From NCBI GenBank assembly GCA_020850615.1, contig JADZEI010000001.1, positions 52,402-116,401 of the forward strand: a stretch of 64,000 nucleotides of DNA. The letters are read 5' to 3'. Below the pieces are notes generated by a model. The model saw only the letters and a program-made list of their open reading frames with translations. It was not told the origin of the DNA and did not search any database. Position numbers and translations under genes: made by a program. Each line of letters opens with the position of its first letter. Position 1 is the stretch's first letter. This DNA is from Dehalococcoidia bacterium (lineage in GTDB: Bacteria; Chloroflexota; Dehalococcoidia; Tepidiformales; Tepidiformaceae). This document shows, piece after piece, positions 55,447-62,548 of the stretch.

Positions 55447-56307
55447 TTACGCGAGCGGGAACTGGCGCAGGTGGGCGAGGATCTCGCCCTTCACGTCGTC
55501 GAACCGCTCCTGGATGAGCCAGTGGCCGGCGTCGAGCTCGACGAACTTGTTGTAGCCGGTCATGTAGTCGGTCTGGGCGAGGGTGGTCGCGCGGCCGACC
55601 GCCTGGTCGCCGTTGCCCCAGATGGTCAGCGTGGGGGTGGCGACTTTGCGCTCGGCGTCGGCCATGTTGCCGGGGTCTTCGCGCATGCCGAAGGAGCCGC
55701 GGTACCAGTTGAGGGCGGCCGTCATGGCGCCGGGCTCGGTGAACTGGGCGACGTACTCGCGCTTCTCCTCGTCGTCGCTGGCGGCCCAGATGTTCCTCAG
55801 CATCTCCCAGTCGTTGGCGGCGAAGGCGGCTTCGGCCACACCGGGCTCCTGGAAGAAGAAGATGTACTGGCTCTTCTCCTGCTGGTCCGGGTCATCGCGG
55901 AAGGCGCGGCCGTAGGAGGCGGGGTGGGGGATGGAGAGGGCCGTCCAGGACTGGACGCGCTCCGGGTAGGTCATCACGACGCGCCAGCCGACTCCCGCGC
56001 CCCAGTCGTGGGCGATGAGGTGGAACTTGTCCACGCCCCAGGCGTCGGCGAGGTCGATCACGTCCTTCGCGAGGAGGTCCGTCTGGTAGTTCTCCTTGCC
56101 TTCGGGGCGGGCCTTCGGGCTGTAGCCGCGCTGGTCCGGGGCGAGGCAGCGGTAGTCGGCGGCGACGAGCTCCGGCAGGAGCTGCGTCCACATGTGGGAG
56201 GTCTCGGGGAAGCCGTGGAGGAGGATGACGGGCTCGCCGCTTTCGCCGGCCTCGCGGCAGCGGAACGTCATCCCGTTTACGGTGATCTCGCGGGTGGTGG
56301 TGGTCAT
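55447..56307 (-). CDS. Epoxide hydrolase-type alpha/beta-hydrolase
   Basis: This 286-residue protein has the epoxide hydrolase signatures: HGFPETSHMW near residue 31, DQRGYSPKA near 58 and nucleophile motif AHDWGAGVGW (Asp near 99). The catalytic His lies in DAGHWLIQE near 264, with an acid in between. Asp as nucleophile separates it from esterases; haloalkane dehalogenase is an alternative. AAAGG precedes the ATG. It is separated from the thiolase gene by a terminator at 56404. It fits with the other epoxide- and ketone-acting enzymes in the window. Confidence 0.88.
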   Translation of the reverse strand: MTTTTREITVNGMTFRCREAGESGEPVILLHGFPETSHMWTQLLPELVAADYRCLAPDQRGYSPKARPEGKENYQTDLLAKDVIDLADAWGVDKFHLIAHDWGAGVGWRVVMTYPERVQSWTALSIPHPASYGRAFRDDPDQQEKSQYIFFFQEPGVAEAAFAANDWEMLRNIWAASDDEEKREYVAQFTEPGAMTAALNWYRGSFGMREDPGNMADAERKVATPTLTIWGNGDQAVGRATTLAQTDYMTGYNKFVELDAGHWLIQERFDDVKGEILAHLRQFPLA

Positions 56308-56403
56308 GGTGCGGCCTTTCGCTCGAATGGGGTTCGGGAAGCCTACAGGAGCGGACGGGCGGCGTCATACGCCGCGGGGCAGCTCCTGGTCCGGACGCGA
56401 AAA

Positions 56404-56425
56404 CGCGCGCGTTTGCACGCGCGCG
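56404..56425 (-). terminator. Terminator of the thiolase/DUF35 operon
   Basis: A 9-bp alternating GC stem (arm CGCGCGCGT, loop TTGC) lies 25 nt after the thiolase stop and is followed on the minus strand by TTTT. Confidence 0.65.
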
Positions 56426-56449
56426 CTTCGGAGGCTGGCGGCGGGACCG

Positions 56450-57592
56450 TCAGGGGCGTTCGTTGCTCATGATGATCGTGCCGGCGGCGCCGAACATGCC
56501 GCCGACGCCGTGACAGACGCTGATCTTCGCGCCGGGGACCTGCGCGGGGGCGATGCCGCGCACCTGGCGGACGCTCTCCTGGAGGGCATACATGCCGTAC
56601 ATGCCGGAGTGCATGTAGCTCAGGCCGCCGCCGTTCGTGTTCAGCGGGAGCTTGCCGCCCGGGCGGCTGTTGCCCTCCCAGATGAACGCGCCGGCTTCGC
56701 CGCGGCCGACGAACCCGAGGTCTTCGAGGCCGTAGATCGGCAGGTGGGCGAAGGCGTCGTAGATCATCAGGTGGTCGACGTCCGCGTGGGAAATGCCCGC
56801 TTCGGCGAACGCCTTCTTGCCGGAGACGCGGAAGGCCTTCGAGGTCGTGAGGTCCTCCATCTGGCTGATCATCGGCGTCTCGACGCTTTCGCCGGTGCCG
56901 ATGATGTAGACCGGCTTCGTGGGGAAGTCCTTCGCGCGGTCGGCGGAGGTCATGATGAGCGCGCCGCCGCCATCGGTGACCAGGCAGCACTCGAGGAGAT
57001 GGAACGGGTAGGCGATCATCCGCGAATTAAGAACGTCGTCGACGGTGATCGGGTCGCGGAAGCTGGCGCGGGGGTTCATCCCGGCCCATTCGCGCTGGAC
57101 GACGGCGACCATGGCGAGCTGCTCGTGGGTGAGGCCGAAGTCCTGCATGTAGCGCAGGACGGGGACGGTGAACGTGCTCGGCGGGCCGGAGGGGCCGAAC
57201 GGGGTTTCGAACTGGCCCTGGAGGCTGGCCGGGGCGGGACCCCAGCGCCCGGCCCCAACACGCGAGCGGCCGCTCTCGCCGTGCGTGATGAGGACGGTCG
57301 AACAGAGGCCCTCGTTGATGGCGGCCGCGGCGTGTCGCACGTGGAGCATGAACGAGCAGCCGCCGACAGCCGTGCCATCGACCCACGTGGGCGTGATGCC
57401 GAGATAGTGCGCGGTCTCGGTCGGGGAGGCGCCGGCGGTGGCGACGCCGTCGATGTCGGACGGCTTGAGCCCGCAGTCGGCGAGGGCGTTGAGGGCGGCA
57501 TCGGCGTGGAGGCCGATGACCGAGAGGTCGGGGATGAGCCCCATCTCGGTGGTCTCGGCGGCGCCGACGATGGCAACGCTCCCGGGCTTCAC
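56450..57592 (-). CDS. Thiolase-family protein (SCP-x type)
   Basis: This 380-residue thiolase-fold protein is of the lipid-transfer/SCP-x type. The active-site Cys lies in AVGGCSFMLH near residue 79, and the C-terminal NGGGLSYMHSGMYG and VCHGVGGMFGAAGT segments hold the His and Cys motifs. It is paired by an ATGA overlap with a DUF35 zinc-ribbon/OB protein, a partnership typical of steroid and branched-acyl beta-oxidation and of some acyl-CoA ligations. Thiolysis of a beta-ketoacyl-CoA is the likely reaction; aldol-type cleavage is possible in this subgroup. Confidence 0.88.
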   Translation of the reverse strand: MKPGSVAIVGAAETTEMGLIPDLSVIGLHADAALNALADCGLKPSDIDGVATAGASPTETAHYLGITPTWVDGTAVGGCSFMLHVRHAAAAINEGLCSTVLITHGESGRSRVGAGRWGPAPASLQGQFETPFGPSGPPSTFTVPVLRYMQDFGLTHEQLAMVAVVQREWAGMNPRASFRDPITVDDVLNSRMIAYPFHLLECCLVTDGGGALIMTSADRAKDFPTKPVYIIGTGESVETPMISQMEDLTTSKAFRVSGKKAFAEAGISHADVDHLMIYDAFAHLPIYGLEDLGFVGRGEAGAFIWEGNSRPGGKLPLNTNGGGLSYMHSGMYGMYALQESVRQVRGIAPAQVPGAKISVCHGVGGMFGAAGTIIMSNERP

Positions 57593-58011
57593 GCGGCACC
57601 TCCAGCGGGGCGGAAGTAGGGCAGGGTGACCTCGCCGGCGTCGTGGAAGGTGACCTCGAGGGGCATGTCGATGACGAGCGCCTCGGGCGTCTGTTCGATG
57701 TCGACGATGTTGGTCATGAGACGGGGGCCTTCGTCGAGCTTGACCACGGCGATGGCGTAGGGGGCTTCGAAGCCGGGGGCCGGCCGGTGGTTGATGACGT
57801 AGCTATGGAGGGTGCCGCGACCGGTGGCGGCGAAGACCTCGACCTTGCGGGAGCCGCAGGCGGGGCAGAAGGGGCGGGGCGGGAAGTACGGGGCGCGGTT
57901 GCAGGCGGGCTCGGCGCAGCGCTGGAGGCGCAGCTCTCCGGCCTTCGTGCCGTCCCAGAAGTGCTGGGTTTCCGGGGTGGGCGAAGGGAGCGGCTTACGG
58001 GGTTGGGACAA
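57589..58011 (-). CDS. Zn-ribbon/OB-fold DUF35 protein, thiolase partner
   Basis: This 140-residue protein has the DUF35 layout: an N-terminal helix (TPETQHFWDGTKAGELRLQR), a four-Cys zinc ribbon (CAEPACNRA and FCPACGS) and an OB-fold (about 60-135; GRGTLHSYVINHRPAPGF). Such proteins bind acyl-CoA and form complexes with SCP-x thiolases. The start appears to be TTG at 58011; this is uncertain, as no ribosome-binding site was found. Its TGA overlaps the thiolase ATG (ATGA), so the two are made in equal amounts. Confidence 0.9.
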   Translation of the reverse strand: MSQPRKPLPSPTPETQHFWDGTKAGELRLQRCAEPACNRAPYFPPRPFCPACGSRKVEVFAATGRGTLHSYVINHRPAPGFEAPYAIAVVKLDEGPRLMTNIVDIEQTPEALVIDMPLEVTFHDAGEVTLPYFRPAGGAA

Positions 58012-58102
58012 TGAGGCAGCCCTGGGGTGGAGTCCGGCTTCCGAACGGGATTCCGGCTGGTGGGCTTTATCTACCGGAGCGCGGGGCAGGCCGCAAGCAG
58101 CT

Positions 58103-58133
58103 GCGGCAACCGGGCATGACGCCCGGTTGCCGC
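58103..58133 (-). terminator. Hairpin after the Yip1-domain gene
   Basis: A 13-bp stem (arm GCGGCAACCGGGC) with loop ATGAC lies 25 nt after the minus-strand stop at 58159. There is no U-tract, so termination is likely but not certain. Confidence 0.55.
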
Positions 58134-58158
58134 GCAGGCCCTGGCCCCGAGGCGAGCG

Positions 58159-58758
58159 CTAGTTGAAGTCGTACAGCACGCCGAAGTGGCCGGCACCCAT
58201 CGGGGCATCGTCTCCGGAGAGCGAAATGAGCCCCAGGACGACGATGAAAACGGCGAGCCCGATGATCGCGGCCATGACGACCTGGGTGGAATCCGCACCG
58301 CTGGCCGACTGGATCGCGTAGATCATCATGACGAGCAGGAGCGCGAGGGGAAGGATCGCGAACAGCGGCCAGATGATCGGGACGAACATGACGACGGAGA
58401 TGGCGAGCGGGAGCGCGCCGTAGCCCATCGTCCGGACCAGGGACATCAGGTCGACCTGGATCTTGTACATCTGGGCGAGGACGACGTAGGCGACCATCGC
58501 GGCGACGCCATACATGGCAATCATGAAGATGGGCCCGAGGACCAGGGTATTGATGACGAGGCTGTCCGGTTCGCCCAGGCGGTCATCGGGGACGACCTTC
58601 CACCAGAGGAAGGCGCCGAACCCGGCGAGGATGGCGCTGACGGCGAGGACGATGATCGCGGGGATCGTCTCGTTCTGGTCATCGCGGACTTCGTCGAAGA
58701 CCGTGGTGTCGAGCCGAGCGAGACGGCCGATGCGGTTGAGGATGACGTTCGGGTCCAT
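58159..58758 (-). CDS. Yip1-domain membrane protein
   Basis: This 199-residue protein has a short cytoplasmic N-terminus (MDPNVILNRIGRLARLDTTV) and five predicted helices (near 33-53, 68-92, 108-128, 130-150 and 160-180). The pattern matches the Yip1/DUF1282-type domain. Prokaryotic members have no established role; membrane organisation is assumed. GGGAGGCAG precedes the ATG. It is monocistronic, followed by a hairpin. Confidence 0.8.
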   Translation of the reverse strand: MDPNVILNRIGRLARLDTTVFDEVRDDQNETIPAIIVLAVSAILAGFGAFLWWKVVPDDRLGEPDSLVINTLVLGPIFMIAMYGVAAMVAYVVLAQMYKIQVDLMSLVRTMGYGALPLAISVVMFVPIIWPLFAILPLALLLVMMIYAIQSASGADSTQVVMAAIIGLAVFIVVLGLISLSGDDAPMGAGHFGVLYDFN

Positions 58759-58891
58759 ATCTGCCTCCCAGGGCCTCGCGGGGCGGTCCGCGGCGGCCGC
58801 ACCAAAGTAAAGCCGCGGCGACTATAGCACGTACGAGCAACATCCGGTAAGGGAGTAGGCGGGTTAACGTTTTATCCCAAACTCGGGCGGG

Positions 58892-59623
58892 TCAGAGCGG
58901 CCGTTTCGCCGGCATCCCCGGGCGGCGCGGGTAGGCTGCCGGCGTTTCGCCCAGCTTGCGTACGAGGAGCACCGAGGGCGTGTCGCTCACCTCGGGGCGC
59001 ATGGCGGCGCGCACGACGACTTCGCAGCCGAGCGCGGCCAGGGCGCCGCCGGCCTCGGCGAGCTCCTCGTCGAGCGCGCTGCCCTTGGGGAACGCGAGCT
59101 GCCCGCCGGGCGCGGCGAGTGGCGCGGTGTACTCGAGGAGCTCGCGCAGGGCGGCCACGGCGCGCGCGGTGACGACGGCACAGCGATCCCGGAGCTCCCG
59201 GCGGCCCGCCTCTTCGGCCCGGACGGCGTGGACGCGGACGTTGGGCAGGTCCATCGCGGCGGCGAGCTCTTCGAGCAGGCGGGCGCGCTTCTGGAGCGGC
59301 TCGACCAGGTGGACCTCGAGGTCCGGTTCGACGGCCGCGATGACGAGCCCCGGGAAGCCGCCGCCACTGCCGACATCGGCGAGCGGCCCGCCGGCGGTGT
59401 GCTCGCGGACGATGCGGAGCAGCTCGAGCGACTCGGCGTACTGGCGGCGGACCGCGTCCTCCGGGAGTACCGCGCTGACACGCACCCGGCCGGCCGCGGC
59501 CTCGACGAGCTCGGCGTGGTGCTGGAGGAGCGGGAGCCAGCGTTCGGGGCGGGGAAAGGAGGGGAATTGCGACGGCAGGTCGGGCCAGCCGAAGTTTACC
59601 GTCGCGACAGGGTGAGTGTTCAC
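58892..59623 (-). CDS. rsmG: 16S rRNA (guanine-527-N7)-methyltransferase
   Basis: This 243-residue SAM-dependent methyltransferase carries the RsmG/GidB signatures: the SAM motif DVGSGGGFPGLVIA (from Asp83), EPLQKRARLLEELA near 107 and VTARAVAALRELLEY near 150. It methylates G527 of 16S rRNA. The start is GTG at 59623, 7 nt after TATCAT, so the message is probably leaderless. Its promoter overlaps that of the divergent greA-fusion gene. It is usually next to gidA/mnmG or parAB, which are not seen here. Confidence 0.93.
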   Translation of the reverse strand: MNTHPVATVNFGWPDLPSQFPSFPRPERWLPLLQHHAELVEAAAGRVRVSAVLPEDAVRRQYAESLELLRIVREHTAGGPLADVGSGGGFPGLVIAAVEPDLEVHLVEPLQKRARLLEELAAAMDLPNVRVHAVRAEEAGRRELRDRCAVVTARAVAALRELLEYTAPLAAPGGQLAFPKGSALDEELAEAGGALAALGCEVVVRAAMRPEVSDTPSVLLVRKLGETPAAYPRRPGMPAKRPL

Positions 59624-59630
59624 CGGATCG

Positions 59631-59640
59631 ATGATACGCT
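59631..59640. promoter_or_regulatory. Overlapping divergent -10 elements of rsmG and the greA fusion
   Basis: TATCAT on the minus strand (59636-59631) is 7 nt from the rsmG GTG. TACGCT on the plus strand (59635-59640) is 6 nt from the ATG at 59647. They share two bases, so only one promoter can be occupied at a time within the 23-nt intergenic space. Confidence 0.55.
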
Positions 59641-59646
59641 TCGATT

Positions 59647-60456
59647 ATGGCAGACGATTCGACCCCGGCCCGCCCGGTGACGCTCACCGAGGCGCTCGCC
59701 GAATACCTGCAGACCCTCAAGCCCGATGTCCGGGCAGGCTGCGCCAACTACCTCCAGGGCTTCGTGAACGAGTTCAACGGCAAACGCGTCACCGACCTCA
59801 CGGGGAGTCTTGTCGAGTCGTTCGCGGAACGGAAGATCGTGGCTTCGGACCCCGCCGCGGGGGACCGGGTGGCGGCCCTCAAGGCGTGGTTCCAGTACCT
59901 GAAGAAGAAGGAATACGCGCCGGTGAACTACGGCGTGCACATCCGCGTCCGGCGGGCGGCCGGCCGGGCGGCGATGTCGGGCACCCGGGTGGAGCAGGCG
60001 CCGATCGAAATGACGGCGGACGGGATTCACTCGCTGAAGTCGCAGCTGGACGAGCTCGTCTCTGCGCGCGGCGAACTGGTGAAGGCGGTCGAAGTCGCCC
60101 GTTCTGATGGCGACCTGCGCGAGAACGCGCCGTACCACGCCGCGCGCGAGGCGCTCGGCTTCCACGAGCAGAAGATCAAGGAGATCGAGACGGCGCTGGG
60201 CCGCGCTGTCGTCGTCGAAGCCTCGGACGAGCGCTCGACGGTCGGTTCGACGGTGCGGGTGGTGAACATCGACACCGAGACGACGCACGAGTGGATGCTG
60301 GTGGGCGCGCGGGAAGCGAACGCGGCGGAGCAGCGCATCTCGGTGGAATCCCCGGTGGGCAAAGAGCTCCTCGGGCGGCGCCCCGGCGAGGAAGTGGTGG
60401 TGACCACGCCGCGTGGGTCCACGCGCTTCCGGGTCGAATCCATCGCGCGGCGGTAG
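59647..60456 (+). CDS. GreA-type transcription elongation factor with an N-terminal SAM-like domain
   Basis: This 269-residue protein is a fusion. Residues 117-269 are a GreA/GreB-like factor: a coiled coil with the acidic tip GDLREN (Asp156, Glu159) that stimulates RNA cleavage in backtracked polymerase, and a C-terminal FKBP-like domain (about 195-269) with PVGKELLGRRPGEEVVV. Residues 10-100 form an extra helical domain (LTEALAEYLQTLKPDVRAGC, then ALKAWFQYLKKKEYAPVN) resembling the core-binding SAM-like domain of tyrosine recombinases. The canonical GreA is about 158 residues. The ATG lies 6 nt after TACGCT. Confidence 0.88.
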   Translation: MADDSTPARPVTLTEALAEYLQTLKPDVRAGCANYLQGFVNEFNGKRVTDLTGSLVESFAERKIVASDPAAGDRVAALKAWFQYLKKKEYAPVNYGVHIRVRRAAGRAAMSGTRVEQAPIEMTADGIHSLKSQLDELVSARGELVKAVEVARSDGDLRENAPYHAAREALGFHEQKIKEIETALGRAVVVEASDERSTVGSTVRVVNIDTETTHEWMLVGAREANAAEQRISVESPVGKELLGRRPGEEVVVTTPRGSTRFRVESIARR

Positions 60457-60579
60457 TGAGCGGTTAAGCGAAGGCGAAGAACGCGATCGTGGGGATCCTC
60501 GCGTTACGGTGTCGGGGGTTCCCCTTATCCCGCGTGAACCGAGCGAGGAGCCATACTCCTGCCACCAGGAGGTGTCGGG

Positions 60580-60858
60580 ATGTTGGTCAAAGGCGACGTG
60601 AAGTGCCTGCATTGCGGGTTCATCAGCGGGCAATGGCTGGGCATCGGCGGGGCGCCAATCAGGGCGCGGGGCATGATGCCGGTGCAGGGCGCGGGCGACC
60701 CCGAAGCGCTCGTCCGTTGCGGGCGCTGCCATGGGCCGGTATTCCTGGACGAACCTGACGTGGTGATGTCGGCCTCGCGCGTGGCCCGGGTCCGGCGGAT
60801 GCGGGCACAGCTGGAGGCGATGGAAGGTGCTCCGGCGGAAGTGGCTCGAGCGGCCTGA
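60580..60858 (+). CDS. Small zinc-ribbon protein
   Basis: This 92-residue protein has two CxxC pairs, CLHC near residue 9 and CGRC near residue 47, separated by a Gly/Pro-rich loop, and an Arg-rich C-terminal helix (ASRVARVRRMRAQLEAME). AGGAGGTG precedes the ATG. Function unknown; the basic helix suggests nucleic-acid contact. It is 123 nt downstream of the GreA fusion and converges with the next small zinc-ribbon gene through a shared terminator. Confidence 0.72.
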   Translation: MLVKGDVKCLHCGFISGQWLGIGGAPIRARGMMPVQGAGDPEALVRCGRCHGPVFLDEPDVVMSASRVARVRRMRAQLEAMEGAPAEVARAA

Positions 60859-60870
60859 CGAAGAAGGAGC

Positions 60871-60900
60871 AACGAGGGGAGCCAGGTGGCTCCCCTCGTT
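60871..60900. terminator. Bidirectional terminator between two convergent small genes
   Basis: A perfect 14-bp stem (arm AACGAGGGGAGCCA) with a 2-nt gap lies 12 nt after the plus-strand stop and 9 nt after the minus-strand stop. Pyrimidine-rich tracts follow on both strands. Confidence 0.75.
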
Positions 60901-60909
60901 CGTTGTGTC

Positions 60910-61023
60910 TCAGCAGCAGTCGTCCTTGTAGCCACAGCGGCGGCACACGGCCAATCGCGACCCCTTGATATCGGGAAGCATCTCGCCACAGCGGGGGCAC
61001 TTCTGGACGGGCAACGGAGACAC
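60910..61023 (-). CDS. Very small zinc-ribbon protein (37 residues or slightly longer)
   Basis: The C-terminal 35 residues are convincing: CPRCGEMLPDI, then CRRCGYKDDCC form a two-CxxC zinc ribbon ending in a Cys pair. The start is uncertain: GTG at 61023 gives 37 residues, TTG at 61062 gives 50, and a 102-residue frame exists but reads poorly upstream. No ribosome site was found for any. A shared terminator with the gene to its left supports transcription from the right. Confidence 0.5.
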   Translation of the reverse strand: MSPLPVQKCPRCGEMLPDIKGSRLAVCRRCGYKDDCC

Positions 61024-61238
61024 GAGCGGGACATTGATGCCACAGGCGGCGTGGGATGTCAACGATCCGCGCAAAGGCTTGTCCACGTTAGCAATTCGCA
61101 GGCCGCCACGTTCGCGCGAATACACGCTATGAATGAACGGATAAGAGTTGGGGCAAGATGAACCCGATCGGCCGTGCCTACTTCGCGCGGGCAGGCCACA
61201 CTGGATCCATCGGTACACCAGACCGGAGGAGGAACGAC

Positions 61239-61658
61239 TTGCCGAAACGGACGACCTGGCTCGCGCTCGGACTGGCGCCCGCGCTTGCCGCTACCCTCGT
61301 CTTCGCCGCCTGTGGCGGTGACGACGACGACACCACGGACTCCACCTCGACCACGCAGGCAACCGGGACGGCAACGTCGGGGAACTCCGACGAGATCACC
61401 GAGGTGCCCGAGGGCGCGCCGCTCATCGACCAGGACAACCTGAAGTTCATCCCCACGTCGCTCGAAGTGGCGGTGGGGACGAAGGTGTACTTCAAGAACA
61501 GCGAGACGGCGATCCACACGGTCACCGTCGACGGGAAGAACATCACCGGGAACATGCGGAAGGACGACATCTACGTCTGGACGCCGAATGCGGCCGGGTC
61601 CTACAAGCTCACCTGCGACTTCCACCCGCAGATGAAGGCGACCGTCACGGTCAAGTAG
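61239..61658 (+). CDS. Cupredoxin-domain lipoprotein
   Basis: This 139-residue protein has a lipoprotein signal (lipobox VFAAC, Cys25) followed by a GGDDDD tract and a Thr/Ser linker. Type-1 copper ligands are visible at His93 (AIHTV), Cys126, His129 and Met132 (TCDFHPQM). TTG at 61239 is chosen because GGAGGAGG ends 6-7 nt upstream and the signal peptide follows directly. It is anchored outside the membrane and probably carries electrons. It is related in layout, but not closely in sequence, to the cupredoxin at 23 kb. Confidence 0.9.
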   Translation: MPKRTTWLALGLAPALAATLVFAACGGDDDDTTDSTSTTQATGTATSGNSDEITEVPEGAPLIDQDNLKFIPTSLEVAVGTKVYFKNSETAIHTVTVDGKNITGNMRKDDIYVWTPNAAGSYKLTCDFHPQMKATVTVK

Positions 61659-61688
61659 CTCGCGAGCGGGCACGACACGCACAGACAG

Positions 61689-61713
61689 AGAGGCCCCGCG
61701 ATGCGGGGCCTCT
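61689..61713. terminator. Bidirectional terminator
   Basis: An 11-bp stem (arm AGAGGCCCCGC) with loop GAT lies 30 nt after the cupredoxin stop and 7 nt after the minus-strand gene ending at 61721. Confidence 0.8.
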
Positions 61714-61720
61714 TGCTGTG

Positions 61721-61954
61721 TCAGGACTGTTCCGGGGGCGGCGGTGCTGCTGGCCGCCGGCGGCGCTTCTTCGCCATGAGCATCGGCATCAGCCAGTACA
61801 TCGACATCGTGCTGATGGCGAGGGCGGTGGTGCCGTGGTCCGCCTGGCCGAGCTTGCGGCCGCGGCCGGTCTCTGTGGCGGGAGCGGGGGCCGCCGGGCG
61901 GCGGGGGCGCATCCCGAACACCTGGTCGAAGTCGCGCGGGAGCTGGCTGGTCAT
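61721..61954 (-). CDS. Small single-pass membrane protein
   Basis: This 77-residue protein has an N-terminal cytoplasmic segment (MTSQLPRDFDQVFGMRPRRP), one hydrophobic segment near residues 42-60 (TALAISTMSMYWLMPML) and a basic/Pro-rich tail (KKRRRRPAAPPPPEQS). It ends at the shared terminator. No family is recognised. The neighbouring PPOX gene lies 22 nt upstream on the same strand and could be co-transcribed. Confidence 0.6.
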   Translation of the reverse strand: MTSQLPRDFDQVFGMRPRRPAAPAPATETGRGRKLGQADHGTTALAISTMSMYWLMPMLMAKKRRRRPAAPPPPEQS

Positions 61955-61976
61955 GGGCGCAGTATAACGCGCGGGC

Positions 61977-62381
61977 CTAGCCGTAGGTCTGCACGGCCTC
62001 GGGTTCGATGCGATAGATGACCCGCTTCTCGGTCTCGGTGCGGTAGGGATAGGAATCGAGGCCCATGTACTTTTTCGCGAGCTGGTCGATGTGGGCGTCG
62101 GCGCCCTCGTACGTCTTTTCGATGACGCGGCCGCGCACCTGGACGTAGCGGTAGGGGTTCTCGTTGTCGGCGACGGAGAGGGCCACGCGGGAATCGCGGT
62201 CGAGGTTCTTCTGCTTCAGGCGGCCGTCGGCGGTGTTGAAGATGATGACGTTGGAGCCGGGCTCGATGTCGATCCAGACCGGTGTGACCTGCGGCATGCC
62301 GTCTCGCATGAGGGTGACGATGTGGGCGAAGTTCGGCTTCTCGAAGAGGTCGCGGGCGGTATCGGGAATACTCTCGGACAT
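61977..62381 (-). CDS. F420-dependent PPOX-class oxidoreductase
   Basis: This 134-residue split-barrel protein matches the TIGR03618-type F420-dependent PPOX family: FAHIVTLMRDGMPQVTPVWI, then GSNVIIFNTADGRLKQKNLD, VRGRVIEKTYE and IDQLAKKYMG. It presumably uses reduced F420 to reduce an unknown substrate. GGAGG precedes the ATG at 62381. Its divergent partner across about 170 nt is the LimB-like monooxygenase. It could be the first gene of a two-gene unit with the small membrane protein. Confidence 0.88.
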   Translation of the reverse strand: MSESIPDTARDLFEKPNFAHIVTLMRDGMPQVTPVWIDIEPGSNVIIFNTADGRLKQKNLDRDSRVALSVADNENPYRYVQVRGRVIEKTYEGADAHIDQLAKKYMGLDSYPYRTETEKRVIYRIEPEAVQTYG

Positions 62382-62548
62382 GGGTGTGCCTCCTGTTGGG
62401 GACCATCGTACGCGGTAGTTGCGAGTGCAATCAACTGCTTTTCTTCGCCCTTTCGCATGTGCGGCGGGGGCGGTGCGCGGTTGCGTTGACCGGCGAGGAG
62501 CTCGTCCGTAGGGTGCGCCGCAGGGACACCCCCACCCGGAGACGCACG

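Noticed and set aside
60910..61218. 102-codon version of the tiny zinc-ribbon protein
   Set aside because: The upstream 50-60 residues look non-coding and would overlap the leader region of the cupredoxin gene; a shorter start is preferred.
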